Shown here one piece after another: positions 41,020-50,684 of a stretch of DNA of 64,000 nucleotides. Where the stretch lies: positions 124,001-188,000 of the forward strand of contig NZ_PGFH01000002.1 of assembly GCF_002797685.1 (NCBI RefSeq), in the 5' to 3' direction. Under the pieces are notes generated by a model, which did not search any database, was not told the origin of the DNA, and was given only the letters and a program-made list of their open reading frames with translations. Origin of the DNA: Salinibacterium amurskyense. GTDB lineage: Bacteria; Actinomycetota; Actinomycetes; Actinomycetales; Microbacteriaceae. Position 1 is the stretch's first letter. Every line of letters begins with the position of its first letter. The position numbers were made by a program, and so were the translations under genes.

Positions 41020-41535
41020 ATGGCGAACAAGGAAGCATCGGTCGCCGAGCTTACGGATCTTTTCCGCAACTCGACCGCCGTTCTGCTAACCGAGTATCGC
41101 GGACTCACTGTTGCCCAGCTCAAGACGCTGCGCAAGTCAATCAGTGAGCACGCAACATACGCCGTGGTGAAGAACACGCTGACAAAGATTGCAGCTAACG
41201 CCGCTGGCATTTCGTCGTTCGACGAAGAGCTCGTTGGTCCGTCTGCAATCGCATTCGTACACGGAGACCCTGTCACCGTTGCGAAGGCTATGCGTGACTT
41301 TGCCAAGGCAAACCCTCTTCTCGTAGTGAAGGGCGGTTACTTCGACGGTAACGCGCTCACTGCAGACGAGGTCAAGAAGCTGGCCGATCTGGAAAGCCGG
41401 GAGGTGCTCCTTGCGAAGTTTGCAGGAGCAGCCAAGGCTTCACTGTTCGGCGCCGCGTATCTGTTCAACGCACCGCTCGCTCAGGCCGTTCGCACGGTCG
41501 ACGCGCTGCGCGAGAAGCAGGATTCCGCGCAGTAA
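41020..41535 (+). CDS. rplJ: 50S ribosomal protein L10
   Basis: L10 anchors L7/L12 dimers at the ribosomal stalk. [37 protein letters not shown] is the rRNA-binding domain start, and [16 protein letters not shown] and [24 protein letters not shown] continue the fold. The C-terminal helix binding L12 follows [20 protein letters not shown]. Full length is 171 residues, with a GGGAG site. It follows an L10 leader and attenuator and is followed by rplL after 40 bases. Confidence 0.98.
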   Translation: MANKEASVAELTDLFRNSTAVLLTEYRGLTVAQLKTLRKSISEHATYAVVKNTLTKIAANAAGISSFDEELVGPSAIAFVHGDPVTVAKAMRDFAKANPLLVVKGGYFDGNALTADEVKKLADLESREVLLAKFAGAAKASLFGAAYLFNAPLAQAVRTVDALREKQDSAQ

Positions 41536-41575
41536 CGCGCGGGCTAGCTAGTTCAAGAAATATTAGGAGAAAATC

Positions 41576-41959
41576 ATGGCGAAAATGTCAAGCGACGACC
41601 TCATCGAGGCGTTCAAGGAACTGACCCTTATCGAGCTCAGCGACTTCGTTAAGAAGTTCGAAGAGGTCTTCGAAGTTACCGCTGCTGCCCCGGTTGCTGT
41701 TGCAGCTGCTGGCGCGCCTGCTGGTGCCGCTGAGGAAGTTGAAGAGAAGGACTCCTTCGACGTCATCCTCGAAGCTGCTGGCGACAAGAAGATCCAGGTC
41801 ATCAAGGAGGTGCGCGCACTCACGAGCCTCGGTCTCGGAGAGGCGAAGGCAGTCGTTGACGGCGCTCCCAAGGCTGTGCTCGAGGGCGCAAACAAGGAGA
41901 CCGCGGAGAAGGCAAAGGCTGCTCTCGAAGAAGCCGGCGCAACCGTAACCCTTAAGTAG
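41576..41959 (+). CDS. rplL: 50S ribosomal protein L7/L12
   Basis: Stalk protein that recruits translational GTPases. The N-terminal dimerisation helices ([30 protein letters not shown]) lead to the flexible Ala/Gly/Pro hinge. The globular domain carries [31 protein letters not shown], with conserved Lys and Gly residues, and ends [11 protein letters not shown]. Length 127 residues; AGGAGA site. A strong terminator follows at 42007. Confidence 0.99.
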   Translation: MAKMSSDDLIEAFKELTLIELSDFVKKFEEVFEVTAAAPVAVAAAGAPAGAAEEVEEKDSFDVILEAAGDKKIQVIKEVRALTSLGLGEAKAVVDGAPKAVLEGANKETAEKAKAALEEAGATVTLK

Positions 41960-42006
41960 TCGATTCCTCTCACGAGGATCACGCCTCTCCGGAGGCATGC
42001 TTAGCC

Positions 42007-42040
42007 AGAAAGGCGTCACCCTTCGGGGTGGCGCCTTTCT
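42007..42040 (+). terminator. Terminator after rplL
   Basis: AGAAAGGCGTCACC pairs with GGTGGCGCCTTTCT around a CTTCGG-containing loop (one G-U). The U-run is inside the descending arm (CCTTTCT). It closes the rplJL transcript. Confidence 0.85.
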
Positions 42041-42463
42041 GCGTTAACTGCCGTACGCACTCGGCGGGCGGCAGCGCGTTGACTCTGTCCCACGCTAGCG
42101 CGCGGTGGTGTGGCCGTCGCGGGGAAAGTGCTCTGGGAGCGCTCACGGGCGGTCTGAGGCGCGAGAGAAACGACTGGCGCGTTGCGTAGCGGGGATGCTT
42201 AAAAGCCCGCGTACAGAGCCCGCTGTGCAAACCGGGGGAAGTGTCTCGGGGGAGAGCCGGTGAGAGAGGGGGTGGGGCGCTTGGTAACCAGCCGAGCGCC
42301 CCACCAGCGTGCCGAATCCGTTGACACCAGGGATCAGGTTCCGGAGGCGGATATTTCGGCACGAGACCGCTAGGCGCGCAAGAATGCGGGGCTAGCGGAA
42401 GTAGTCCCACTAATGTATCGAGGCGACACCGGCGCAGCAACAGCCTCGAGGGTGAATGGAGGG
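42041..42463. other. Gene-free 420-base stretch with one long stem-loop
   Basis: No convincing coding frame on either strand. An 11-bp perfect stem (GGTGGGGCGCT 42271-42281 with AGCGCCCCACC 42295-42305, 13-base loop) stands in the middle with no T-run. A weak minus-strand promoter-like pair lies at 42412-42440. An unannotated small RNA is possible but unproven. Confidence 0.45.
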
Positions 42464-44062
42464 TTAGTCGTGGGTGATATCCACTTGGAGCCCTAACTCG
42501 CGGGATTTATGGATGGCTTCTACGCGGGAGGTCACCCCAAGTTTGCGATAAATGCTCTTGAGGTGAGACTTCACGGTGTTCACCGAAATGAACAATGTTT
42601 CCGCAATCTCGGCGGAATTACTTCCACGCACCAGTTCGCGAGCGATTGCACGCTCGCGATCACTGAGGGCTTGTGAGTCTCGCGTGGGAAGGAGAACGGT
42701 GAGGCCGTCGAGCCGTTTGATGAGCGCGCCGACTTCGAGCGGCTGGCTGCGACCCGATGCGCGCGTGAGCATGTCTTGAACGACCTCGCTGGGTACCAAT
42801 CGGAACGGGCTGTGCATTCGATTGCGCGCGGCCAAGCGTAGTGCGCGGTCGAAAGCGACGTCGGATTGTTCTTCGCTGCCCAGCGAGAGGTGGGCTGCGC
42901 CCTTGATGAGGAAGATATCGGCCAGATTGCGGCTCGAGTGGGCGTCGCCCAATACTTCGCAGTCGCGGATGGCATCGAGGGCTCCGCGGGCGTCTCCCGT
43001 GACAAAACGCAGGTGGGCTACCAGTCGGCCGGGGCACACGGTGTGATGCTGCGTCGGTGTGAAGTCGGCGAGGATGTCCCAGGCAGCGCCGCTATCTCCC
43101 AGTTGAAGGAAAGCGGCGGCTCTCAAGCCGCGAATCTCGGCATCCACGAATCCGGCCGGCTGCCAGCCATCGAGGGCAAGCAGTGCGTGCCGCAAATGCT
43201 CGAGCCCCTCGTGAGGGCGGGCGTCGAAGAGTTCCACGAACGCGTGGGCGTAGAGGCCGAGGGGCTCCCAGTCGCTGTTCGCTGTCGCGTCGCGCATCCG
43301 GGTGGCCAAAGGCCCAAGCCCGTCACCGCCCCGCTGCATGATCGTGACGATGAGTTCGGTGATGAGCGCCGGGCTGTTGAATCGGCTGTTGCGCAGGGCG
43401 GGGCTCGCTCCGGTTGATTCCGCGCGCGCTACATAACTCAGTGCGTGCTCGAAGTCACCCATAAGCAATTGGATGAGCGCGAGACATCCGAAGACCTCAA
43501 GCTGATTGGCAACGCTGAGGTTCGTTTCGGCCAGGGAGCCGGCAAGGCGGAAGTCAGCCTTGGCTCGATCGAAGTCTCCGCCGTGAAGTGCAATGGCGCC
43601 GCGGTGAAGCGCGATTTCTGCAGTGAGCGGGATGCGGCGCGCGAGCGGGATAACGTCGTGACTGTCGGCGATGGAACTCGCCACCGAAATGGCGGCGAGA
43701 GCATCGTTCAGTCGACCCAGTGAACGCAGTGCCGCGGCATATCGAACGTGGAGAGTGGCGCGCACGAAAGCGGGCGTTTCTGGCGTGATGAGCGCGAGAG
43801 CTGCCTCGAAGTAGGGGAGGGAGGCGGTGCGGCTATCAGTATCCGCCGAGCGAAAACTTGAGGCGTAACACGTGATCAACCACGGGTCGTTGTGCCAGAG
43901 CTCAGCGGGGGTGGAATCGAGCATCGTGCGAAGAGACGCGCCGAAAGCACTGACGAGAAGGGGCCACCCTTCGCGAAGTTCGTCGACGGCGAGAGTGAAG
44001 TCTCCGGATGAGCGGGCAGCGTCGAAGGCGCGTTGCAGCGTACTCACGTCGGCTATCGCCAT
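42464..44062 (-). CDS. Large LuxR-type transcriptional regulator, 532 aa
   Basis: The C-terminal 65 residues are a LuxR/GerE helix-turn-helix (ALSDRERAIARELVRGSNSAEIAETLFISVNTVKSHLKSIYRKLGVTSR). The preceding 460 residues are helical and TPR-like (LRSLGRLNDALAAISVASSIADSH, IALHRGAIALHGGDFDRAKADFRLAG, GDSGAAWDIL), resembling the C-terminal half of MalT/LAL regulators, but the ATP-binding N-terminal domain of those proteins is absent. It is divergent from the repeat-built surface protein (274-base gap), which it may control. The ligand is unknown. Confidence 0.88.
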   Translation of the reverse strand: MAIADVSTLQRAFDAARSSGDFTLAVDELREGWPLLVSAFGASLRTMLDSTPAELWHNDPWLITCYASSFRSADTDSRTASLPYFEAALALITPETPAFVRATLHVRYAAALRSLGRLNDALAAISVASSIADSHDVIPLARRIPLTAEIALHRGAIALHGGDFDRAKADFRLAGSLAETNLSVANQLEVFGCLALIQLLMGDFEHALSYVARAESTGASPALRNSRFNSPALITELIVTIMQRGGDGLGPLATRMRDATANSDWEPLGLYAHAFVELFDARPHEGLEHLRHALLALDGWQPAGFVDAEIRGLRAAAFLQLGDSGAAWDILADFTPTQHHTVCPGRLVAHLRFVTGDARGALDAIRDCEVLGDAHSSRNLADIFLIKGAAHLSLGSEEQSDVAFDRALRLAARNRMHSPFRLVPSEVVQDMLTRASGRSQPLEVGALIKRLDGLTVLLPTRDSQALSDRERAIARELVRGSNSAEIAETLFISVNTVKSHLKSIYRKLGVTSRVEAIHKSRELGLQVDITHD

Positions 44063-44336
44063 TGTTGGATTCCCCCCTTCGAAACGAATGTTTCGATGAG
44101 TTCGAAGTTCTCGCCTAGTCGGGTGGGTGACGCGAGAGTCATAGACTACTCCCTCCGCGCGTCGGGCTTGCGTTCATTTGCCGAGACCCCCCATAATAGG
44201 CACGTCGCATTCTTGACCCCCGAACGTGTGACAAAACCCGATAGAGCTACCCGGAATCCCCCGCCGGGCTAACGCGCCCCCAGCGTTTTAGTTCGTACTG
44301 TTCTAGGTTGCTCGTTACCCGAGAGCGAAACCCGAA

Positions 44337-46484
44337 GTGAATAACTTTTTGGTGCGTTGGCGCGCCGCAAATCGAAGCCCCCGATTCGATAACTCCACTG
44401 GCCAGCAGAACAAGCGTTGGTCGCTAAAGAACCTGCGCGGCGTTTCCGCCCTGGTCGCACTCGCGCTGGTCGTCGGCTCCGGACTTGCCGTTGTTTCGGT
44501 GTCCTCCGCAGCTGAGGCACACACGCCGAGCATCGAAGTCTCGTGCGAAGGCGTTACGGTCACCGGCCGCTACTACGAGGCGAGTGGTTCGGGTGAAGGT
44601 CAGCAGAACCTCATCAAGTTCCAGCTTGAAGGCGGCGAAGAGCAGGTAATCCCGTTCAGCAAGAACGGTTCGCACTACTTCGCGTTCCCCAACTCCACCG
44701 AGGCTCACACGTTCACTGCGTCGGTAACTGCGTGGAACAACCCCACGCACTCAAGTTGGAACCGCACGTGGACGAAGACCTCGACCCCGTGTGCCACTCC
44801 CGTCATCACCGATGTCACTGCGACGAGTTGCGAAGTGCCTGGCGGATCGACAGATGTATCCGCGACTTTCAAGGGCCTTGTTGCGGACCGAAAGTACGAG
44901 TTGACACTCGAGGGTGGCGGAATGGCTCCTCAGACCGTGATCTACACCCCCAAGCAGAGCACGGGAAGCTACACGTGGAGCGACCTCGCTGCTGGTTCGA
45001 CCTACAAAGTGACAATTACCGACACGACGAATCGTGATCTGAGCGCGTGCAAAAGCGTCATCACGATTGCGTGCCCCGATGTCGTAGGAATTGCAATTCT
45101 TGCGAACGAGTGCACCGTTCCTGGCGAAGGCGCTTCGATCAAAGTGAAGGTGAGTGACCTCGCCGTAGGTCGCACTTACCGCATCGACATCGTCAACGCG
45201 AGCTCGAACGCAGTAGTCGATAGCCACACGTTCACGGCCAACTCGGCGACTGGCACGTACAACTCCCCGGCGACGCCGTCCGCTACCTACTACGCGACCG
45301 TCGTAGACACGAGCCAACCCAGCATAGAACCGCTGAAGAGCAGCACCCACACCTTCCTCCCGTGCCCTGGCGTCATTCCGGAGCCCGTATTGATGGCAAC
45401 GCAGTGTGACGCAGTTTCATCAGACGCTGAAGGTGAAATTACCGTAGCTATCGAGGGCTTGGTTCCGGGCCGTACCTACAACATTGTCGTCATCGGTGCA
45501 GACAAGAAGCCTGTTCTTTCGGAGAACAACTACCTCGCCACCGCTGATCGCTTCGATGCGAACCTGACAGGCATGGCGCCGGGTAAGTACACCGCGACGG
45601 TTGCCGACGCGTCTCAGCCGGAGTACGCGAACAGCACCTCCGTAGTGCTGATCCCGTGTGCCACGAGCGACACCACGGTGGAATTGACCGCTGAGCAGTG
45701 CACCGCTCCTGGCGAAGAGGGTTCGATCACTGCTGTGATCTCCAACTACGCTGTCGGTCGCGACTACAGCGTCGCTTTGATGCTCGACAACGTCGTTGTC
45801 GGTGAGGCTAAGAAGTTCAATTCGGCGCAGGGCGACGCTCAGAAGTTCACCTTCAAGGGCCTCGAGGTCGACAAGAACTACCGCGTAGTGGTTACCGATA
45901 CCAAGTCCACGCCAACGGTGACAGCGGCGGCCGACATCTACCTCGCGCCGTGCCCTGAGCAGCCAATCTTGATGATCGCCCAAGCCGAGTGCAACGTGCT
46001 GGGAGCATCCGAAGTCGCTGTATCGGCTAAGGAACTCGCCGTAGGCCAGACCTACACGGTGAGCATCGTTGACAAGGCAACAGGTGCATCGCTCGACGCT
46101 GTTGCGCCGATCAGCTTCGAAGCTGAGCTGCCGACTCATGCTCTGACCTTCACTGAGGTGCCCAACGGGTCTACCTACACGGTTTCCATCGTGAACGCCG
46201 CGAAGACGCTGAGCGCGGAAGGAGATGTCACGCTCGAAGAGTGCGACCTCCCGACCTTCCCGCTTCCTCCCGAGGAGCCCCCCACAGAGGTTCCCCCGGT
46301 GACTACTCCTCCCACAGTTGACCTGCCGACCCTCGGCTTGCCAACTCCTGAGCTGCCTACGTTGGCATACACAGGCTCGAGCACAATCGCTCCGACACTC
46401 GCTGGACTCGGGTTCCTGCAGCTCGGATTGGTGCTCGTAGGGTTCAGCGTTGCGCGACGACGTTCGGTAGTTCGCGGCAGCTGA
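44337..46484 (+). CDS. LAYTG-anchored surface protein with five Cys-flanked repeats, 715 aa
   Basis: Signal peptide (hydrophobic about 38-58, cut near AAEA-HTP). An N-terminal module follows (65-155, one Cys at each end), then five modules of about 95 residues beginning near residues 158, 253, 351, 449 and 546. Each module opens with a Cys in a pattern like NECTVPG, has a core like LAVGRTYRIDIV, and closes with a Cys in PCP-like ends. They look like Ig-like beta domains closed by a disulfide. A Pro/Thr stalk, LAYTG at about 676-680, a membrane helix and RRRSVVRGS finish the protein. GTG 44337 is the likely start. Wall anchoring by a class E sortase is inferred; function may be adhesion. Confidence 0.85.
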   Translation: MNNFLVRWRAANRSPRFDNSTGQQNKRWSLKNLRGVSALVALALVVGSGLAVVSVSSAAEAHTPSIEVSCEGVTVTGRYYEASGSGEGQQNLIKFQLEGGEEQVIPFSKNGSHYFAFPNSTEAHTFTASVTAWNNPTHSSWNRTWTKTSTPCATPVITDVTATSCEVPGGSTDVSATFKGLVADRKYELTLEGGGMAPQTVIYTPKQSTGSYTWSDLAAGSTYKVTITDTTNRDLSACKSVITIACPDVVGIAILANECTVPGEGASIKVKVSDLAVGRTYRIDIVNASSNAVVDSHTFTANSATGTYNSPATPSATYYATVVDTSQPSIEPLKSSTHTFLPCPGVIPEPVLMATQCDAVSSDAEGEITVAIEGLVPGRTYNIVVIGADKKPVLSENNYLATADRFDANLTGMAPGKYTATVADASQPEYANSTSVVLIPCATSDTTVELTAEQCTAPGEEGSITAVISNYAVGRDYSVALMLDNVVVGEAKKFNSAQGDAQKFTFKGLEVDKNYRVVVTDTKSTPTVTAAADIYLAPCPEQPILMIAQAECNVLGASEVAVSAKELAVGQTYTVSIVDKATGASLDAVAPISFEAELPTHALTFTEVPNGSTYTVSIVNAAKTLSAEGDVTLEECDLPTFPLPPEEPPTEVPPVTTPPTVDLPTLGLPTPELPTLAYTGSSTIAPTLAGLGFLQLGLVLVGFSVARRRSVVRGS

Positions 46485-46492
46485 TCCTGACT

Positions 46493-46568
46493 GTTCGGTG
46501 GGTAACCCTAGTTGCCCACCGAACTCCCTTCTAAGGTTTCTCGCACAGCGCACTCGGGCGCTGTGCGA
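46493..46568 (+). terminator. Two hairpins after the repeat surface protein
   Basis: GTTCGGTGGG (46493-46502) pairs with CCCACCGAAC (46515-46524), with a TAAC/GTTG inner pairing. Then TCGCACAGCGC (46541-46551) pairs with GCGCTGTGCGA (46558-46568). Both lie just after the stop at 46484; tails are only partly T-rich. Confidence 0.7.
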
Positions 46569-46607
46569 TTGGCCGTTAAGGGCAGTTCGGCAAACTAGTC
46601 TCGAAGA

Positions 46608-48464
46608 ATGAGCACAGCAGGTGGCGGCCCCCGACGCGGTGGCCGAGTGAGTGGCGGAGACTACTCCGCACAGAAGGCGGAGAACGCAGCCGCTCCCAAG
46701 ATCCCCAACCTCCTTCGACGCATCGCGACTCTCTTCGAACCGCATCGAGCGACGCTAACTCTCACCATCACGCTCGTACTTATCGGTGCCGCAATCAGCG
46801 TTCTACCGCCCCTGCTGACTAAGCAAGCGTTCGACGAAGGTCTGTTCCCCGCATCCGGAACCCCCAATATCCCGGTGCTCACCCAACTCGTGCTCATCAT
46901 GGTGGGCCTCTGGGTCGCCTCGGCGGCTCTCGGCGTCTGGCAGACCTACCTCACAGCGACGGTCGGCAATAAGGTCATGGGCGCGCTGCGCGTTCGACTC
47001 TTTGACCAACTGCAGCGCATGGAACTTGCCTTCTTCACGCGAACTAAAACGGGCGTCATCCAATCCCGCTTGCAGAACGACGTCGGTGGCGTAGCCGGCG
47101 TTCTCAATAACACGGTGTCGAGCGTCATCGGCAATACAGTGACCGTTATCGCCGCCTTCATCAGCATGCTCGTGTTGAGCTGGCAACTCACGATCGTGGC
47201 GATCATCGTGCTGCCGGGCATCGTGATCGCTCAGCGTCGCGTAGGCCAGATCCGCGCTCGCATTGCGACGAAGACGCAAGAGTCGCTGAGCAACATGACC
47301 GCGATCACCCAAGAATCACTGAGTGTGTCTGGCATCCTGCTGTCGAAGAGCTTCAACCAGCAAGAGGTCGAGACTCAGCGATACTCCGACGAGAACGAAC
47401 AGCAGATCGATCTGCAGGTTCGCCAGCAGATGAGTGGCCAGTGGTTCTTCGCCACCGTCAACATCTTCCTTTCGGTCATCCCCGCGATCGTGTACATGGT
47501 CGCTGCGTACCTTATTACTGGGGGCGTCGATGTGACCGCCGGAACGATCGTGGCATTCACCACAGTTCAAGCGCGGCTGATGTTCCCGCTGCTCGGCCTG
47601 ATGCGCGTGGCACTCGATCTTCAAACTTCATCGGCGCTCTTCGCGCGCATCTTCGAGTACCTCGACCTCACACCTGCGATCACCGATAAGCCCGACGCGC
47701 ACACGGTACGGGAGGATGCGCTGGGGGCGGTCGAGTTCGACAACGTCACCTTCCGCTATCCGGATGCTGATGCATCCACCAAGGCGACGTTGGACTCCGT
47801 GAGCTTCAGCATCGAGCCAGGGCAGTACGCCGCGTTCGTGGGGCCGTCGGGAGCCGGCAAGACTACGGTCTCCTACCTGATCCCGAGGTTGCACGAGGCG
47901 AGCGGCGGCCGTGTGCTCTTCGCTGGCGACGACGTGCGGGATCTCACGCAGGACTCGCTGATTCGCAACATCGGCATCGTGAGTCAAGAGACCTACCTCT
48001 TTCACGCCACCATCGCCGAGAACCTGTCGTATGCGCGACCGGATGCCACGACAGAGCAAGTGGAAGCCGCGGCCCGTGCCGCCAACATCCACGACACCAT
48101 CATGTCGTTCCCCGCGGGCTACGACACCGTCGTGGGGGAGCGCGGTTACCGGCTCTCGGGCGGCGAAAAGCAGCGCATCGCGATCGCGCGCGTGCTGCTC
48201 AAAGACCCCAGCGTTCTGATCCTTGACGAGGCGACGAGCGCGTTGGATTCCATTTCGGAACGCACCGTTCAAGGAGCGCTCGACACGGCATCCCGCGGCC
48301 GGACGACGATCGCGGTCGCGCACCGCTTGTCGACCGTGCGTTCGGCCGACGTGATTTTCGTGGTGGAGGGCGGCTCCATCGTGGAGCGGGGATCCCACAG
48401 CGAGCTCATTGCGAGCGGCGGCGTGTATTCGCGGCTGTATGCGGAGCAAAACCGCACCGACTAG
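46608..48464 (+). CDS. Fused ABC exporter (permease plus ATPase), 618 aa
   Basis: Half-transporter of the MsbA/LmrA class. Residues about 40-330 hold six membrane helices ([28 protein letters not shown] starts the domain). The ATPase domain follows from about 370, with Walker [10 protein letters not shown], signature [16 protein letters not shown], Walker [12 protein letters not shown] and the H-loop VAHRLSTV. The N-terminus is Gly-rich and cytoplasmic. It would work as a homodimer exporting lipids or drugs. No partner gene is adjacent. Start ATG 46608. Confidence 0.94.
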   Translation: MSTAGGGPRRGGRVSGGDYSAQKAENAAAPKIPNLLRRIATLFEPHRATLTLTITLVLIGAAISVLPPLLTKQAFDEGLFPASGTPNIPVLTQLVLIMVGLWVASAALGVWQTYLTATVGNKVMGALRVRLFDQLQRMELAFFTRTKTGVIQSRLQNDVGGVAGVLNNTVSSVIGNTVTVIAAFISMLVLSWQLTIVAIIVLPGIVIAQRRVGQIRARIATKTQESLSNMTAITQESLSVSGILLSKSFNQQEVETQRYSDENEQQIDLQVRQQMSGQWFFATVNIFLSVIPAIVYMVAAYLITGGVDVTAGTIVAFTTVQARLMFPLLGLMRVALDLQTSSALFARIFEYLDLTPAITDKPDAHTVREDALGAVEFDNVTFRYPDADASTKATLDSVSFSIEPGQYAAFVGPSGAGKTTVSYLIPRLHEASGGRVLFAGDDVRDLTQDSLIRNIGIVSQETYLFHATIAENLSYARPDATTEQVEAAARAANIHDTIMSFPAGYDTVVGERGYRLSGGEKQRIAIARVLLKDPSVLILDEATSALDSISERTVQGALDTASRGRTTIAVAHRLSTVRSADVIFVVEGGSIVERGSHSELIASGGVYSRLYAEQNRTD

Positions 48465-48641
48465 CGCAGTGTCGGCGAGCGTTCGGCGGTCTCGTCGGCG
48501 CCCCGTCAGCGCGTCGAGACCACTCGCCGCCCGCGACACAGCGCAGGCCATGCAGGGGCTTAGGCTGGGGGAGTCCTCGGCGTTGCGGGCACTCTCTCTT
48601 TACCGCGCCCGCACAGGGCCTCTCTTATAGCTAGGAATCGC

Positions 48642-49871
48642 TTGACTACCGTTGTTCATCCGGGTGACTCTCTTTCTGCGCGCCAGCGTCTCGTCTACGT
48701 TCTGGTGCTCGGAGCGCTGACCGCGCTCGGGCCGTTCACCGTTGACCTCTATCTGCCGGCGTTCCCGCTGATCGAAGCTGATCTCGATACGACGGCGGCG
48801 ATTGTTCAGCTCACGCTCACCGCGACCACACTGGGCTTCGCGCTCGGCCAGCTCATCGTCGGCCCGCTCAGCGACCGCCTCGGTCGTCGACTGCCGCTTA
48901 TTGTCGCCACCTCGGTGCACCTCGTCGCAAGCCTCGGCGTAGCTGTCGCCGCCAACATCGAACTGCTCTTTGTCTTCCGCTTGATTCAGGGCATGGGCGC
49001 CGCGGCCGGTGCAGTCGTGGCGATGGCTGTCGTGCGCGACCTCTTTGGTGGTCTTCCTCTGGTGCGGATGCTCTCGAGGCTCGCCCTCGTGCAGGGGCTT
49101 GCCCCGATCCTCGCGCCGCTGATCGGTTCGCAGCTACTTCTTATAACGCCGTGGCGCGGAATGTTTGTCTTCCTCGCTATCTATGGCGGCCTTGTGCTGC
49201 TCGCCGCCTGGTTCTTCATCGTGGAGACGCTGCCGCCCGCTCGCCGTCGTGATCTTGGTCATGCCACCGCGGGGCAGCGCTACAAGGCGCTCTTCACCGA
49301 CCGCGTCTTCGTGGGTACCGCGGTGATCGCCGGTATGACGTTCTCGGGCCTCTTCGCGTACCTCGCATCATCCCCGTTCCTGCTGCAGAACGTCTACGGG
49401 CTCGACCCGCAAGCCTTCGGGCTCGTTTTCGCGGTCAACTCAATCGGCGTTGTGATCGGCGTGCAAACGAGTGCGTTCCTCATGCGCTTTATCGGGCCGC
49501 AGTGGATCCTTGCTGGCTCCGGCGTCATGTTGCTGCTCTCGGCATCCACCATTGTTTTCTTGGACATCGTGAACGGCGATCTGATTACCGTGCTTATTCC
49601 GCTCTTCGTCTTCGTGATGTCGTGTGGTTTCTCATTCCCCTGCACGCAGGTGCTCGCGCTTGCTAACCACGGGGGAGAGGCTGCCACAGCTGCCTCTGTC
49701 TTGGGCGCCGTGAACTTTGGTCTTGCCGGCCTCACCTCGCCGATCGTCGGTGCGTTCGGAATCACTAACGCGATCCCCATGGGCATCGTGATGGGTTCGA
49801 CGGCGATTGTCTCCATCATCGTCATGTGGACCGTGGTGCGTCCGCGCACCGTACCGGCGCTCTCACGCTAA
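48642..49871 (+). CDS. Bcr/CflA-family MFS multidrug transporter, 409 aa
   Basis: Major facilitator with twelve hydrophobic segments. The drug/proton antiporter-1 opening FTVDLYLPAFPLIEADLDTTAAIVQLTLTA and motif A GPLSDRLGRRLPLI are diagnostic of Bcr/CflA, as is RLIQGMGAAAGAVVAMAVVRD. It exports bicyclomycin, chloramphenicol-like drugs or small peptides by proton exchange. The start is TTG at 48642 with AGGA; no ATG is available near the N-terminus. Stand-alone gene. Confidence 0.92.
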   Translation: MTTVVHPGDSLSARQRLVYVLVLGALTALGPFTVDLYLPAFPLIEADLDTTAAIVQLTLTATTLGFALGQLIVGPLSDRLGRRLPLIVATSVHLVASLGVAVAANIELLFVFRLIQGMGAAAGAVVAMAVVRDLFGGLPLVRMLSRLALVQGLAPILAPLIGSQLLLITPWRGMFVFLAIYGGLVLLAAWFFIVETLPPARRRDLGHATAGQRYKALFTDRVFVGTAVIAGMTFSGLFAYLASSPFLLQNVYGLDPQAFGLVFAVNSIGVVIGVQTSAFLMRFIGPQWILAGSGVMLLLSASTIVFLDIVNGDLITVLIPLFVFVMSCGFSFPCTQVLALANHGGEAATAASVLGAVNFGLAGLTSPIVGAFGITNAIPMGIVMGSTAIVSIIVMWTVVRPRTVPALSR

Positions 49872-49980
49872 ACGTGGCGAGCGGGCGCGCAGTGTCCGGG
49901 GACTGGACAAGCAGTGCCCGAGAGCGGCCGACTCTCCGCGTTCTCGGCAGTCGCTGAGGTCGAGCGACTAACGTGATGTT

Positions 49981-50625
49981 GTGAAAACTGAGATCTCGCA
50001 GGCGGAGGCGCGCCGCATCACCACCCGCTGGCCCCTCATTAGCGGGATCGGCGCAGTCGTCTTAGCAGTAACGCTCGGGCTACTCATCGGTACGCGCAGC
50101 ACGCCGTTCAGCCTCGACCAGCTCGTTCTCGACGACTTTCTCAGCATCCGTGCCGACGTGTTTACCGTGCCAGCGCTCGCCATGAATTTCTTGGGCGGTG
50201 GCTGGTTTGGGGTGTTCGTCGTTCCGCTGGGGGGAGCGCTCGCGTTCTTCCTGCTGAAGCGGCGCTGGGCTGCGCTGTACTTCCTACTGGCCTCTGCCGT
50301 GAGCGCGGGAGTCGTTCAGCTTCTGAAATCACTCTTTAGTCGAGCGCGCCCCGACGAGATTCTTGTCACCGCAGACTTCGGTTCATTCCCCTCGGGGCAT
50401 GTAGCAAATGCCGCCACTCTCACGGTGGTGCTCATCCTGTTGCTGCAACGCCGGTGGATCATCATCGTCGGTGTCATATACACAATTCTGATGGTCCTCA
50501 GCCGCACCTATCTTGGAGCGCACTGGCTCAGCGACACGATCGGTGGGGTACTGGTGGGCATCGGGGTTGCCGTCATTCTGTGGGCCCCGTTCGCGCGCAA
50601 GCTCGAGGCGGAGAAACCTCAGTAG
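49981..50625 (+). CDS. PAP2-family membrane phosphatase, 214 aa
   Basis: Phosphatidic-acid phosphatase type 2 protein with five or six membrane helices. The tripartite active site is intact: KSLFSRARP (K-x6-RP) near residue 117, FPSGH near 138, and SRTYLGAHWLSD (SR-x5-H) near 173. Such enzymes remove phosphate from undecaprenyl diphosphate, phosphatidic acid or related lipids at the outer face of the membrane. Start is GTG. No operon partner is evident. Undecaprenyl-diphosphate recycling is the most useful guess. Confidence 0.92.
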   Translation: MKTEISQAEARRITTRWPLISGIGAVVLAVTLGLLIGTRSTPFSLDQLVLDDFLSIRADVFTVPALAMNFLGGGWFGVFVVPLGGALAFFLLKRRWAALYFLLASAVSAGVVQLLKSLFSRARPDEILVTADFGSFPSGHVANAATLTVVLILLLQRRWIIIVGVIYTILMVLSRTYLGAHWLSDTIGGVLVGIGVAVILWAPFARKLEAEKPQ

Positions 50626-50684
50626 TTCGCGCGCAGTTCGGTGAATCGATGGTCGTGACTGGCGCCACTCCGTAGGCTAGAAGC

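Noticed and set aside
41979-42440. Minus-strand 153-codon frame after rplL
   Set aside because: Begins in low-information DNA, runs through the rplL terminator, Pro/Arg/Ser-rich, no ribosome-binding site.
42412-42440. Minus-strand promoter TTGCTG-17-TACATT
   Set aside because: Only partial match to both hexamers; not enough to claim a transcript.
45420-46745. 441-codon minus-strand frame opposite the surface protein
   Set aside because: Covers the repeat modules and start of the ABC exporter in antisense; Arg/Cys-rich and without a start site.
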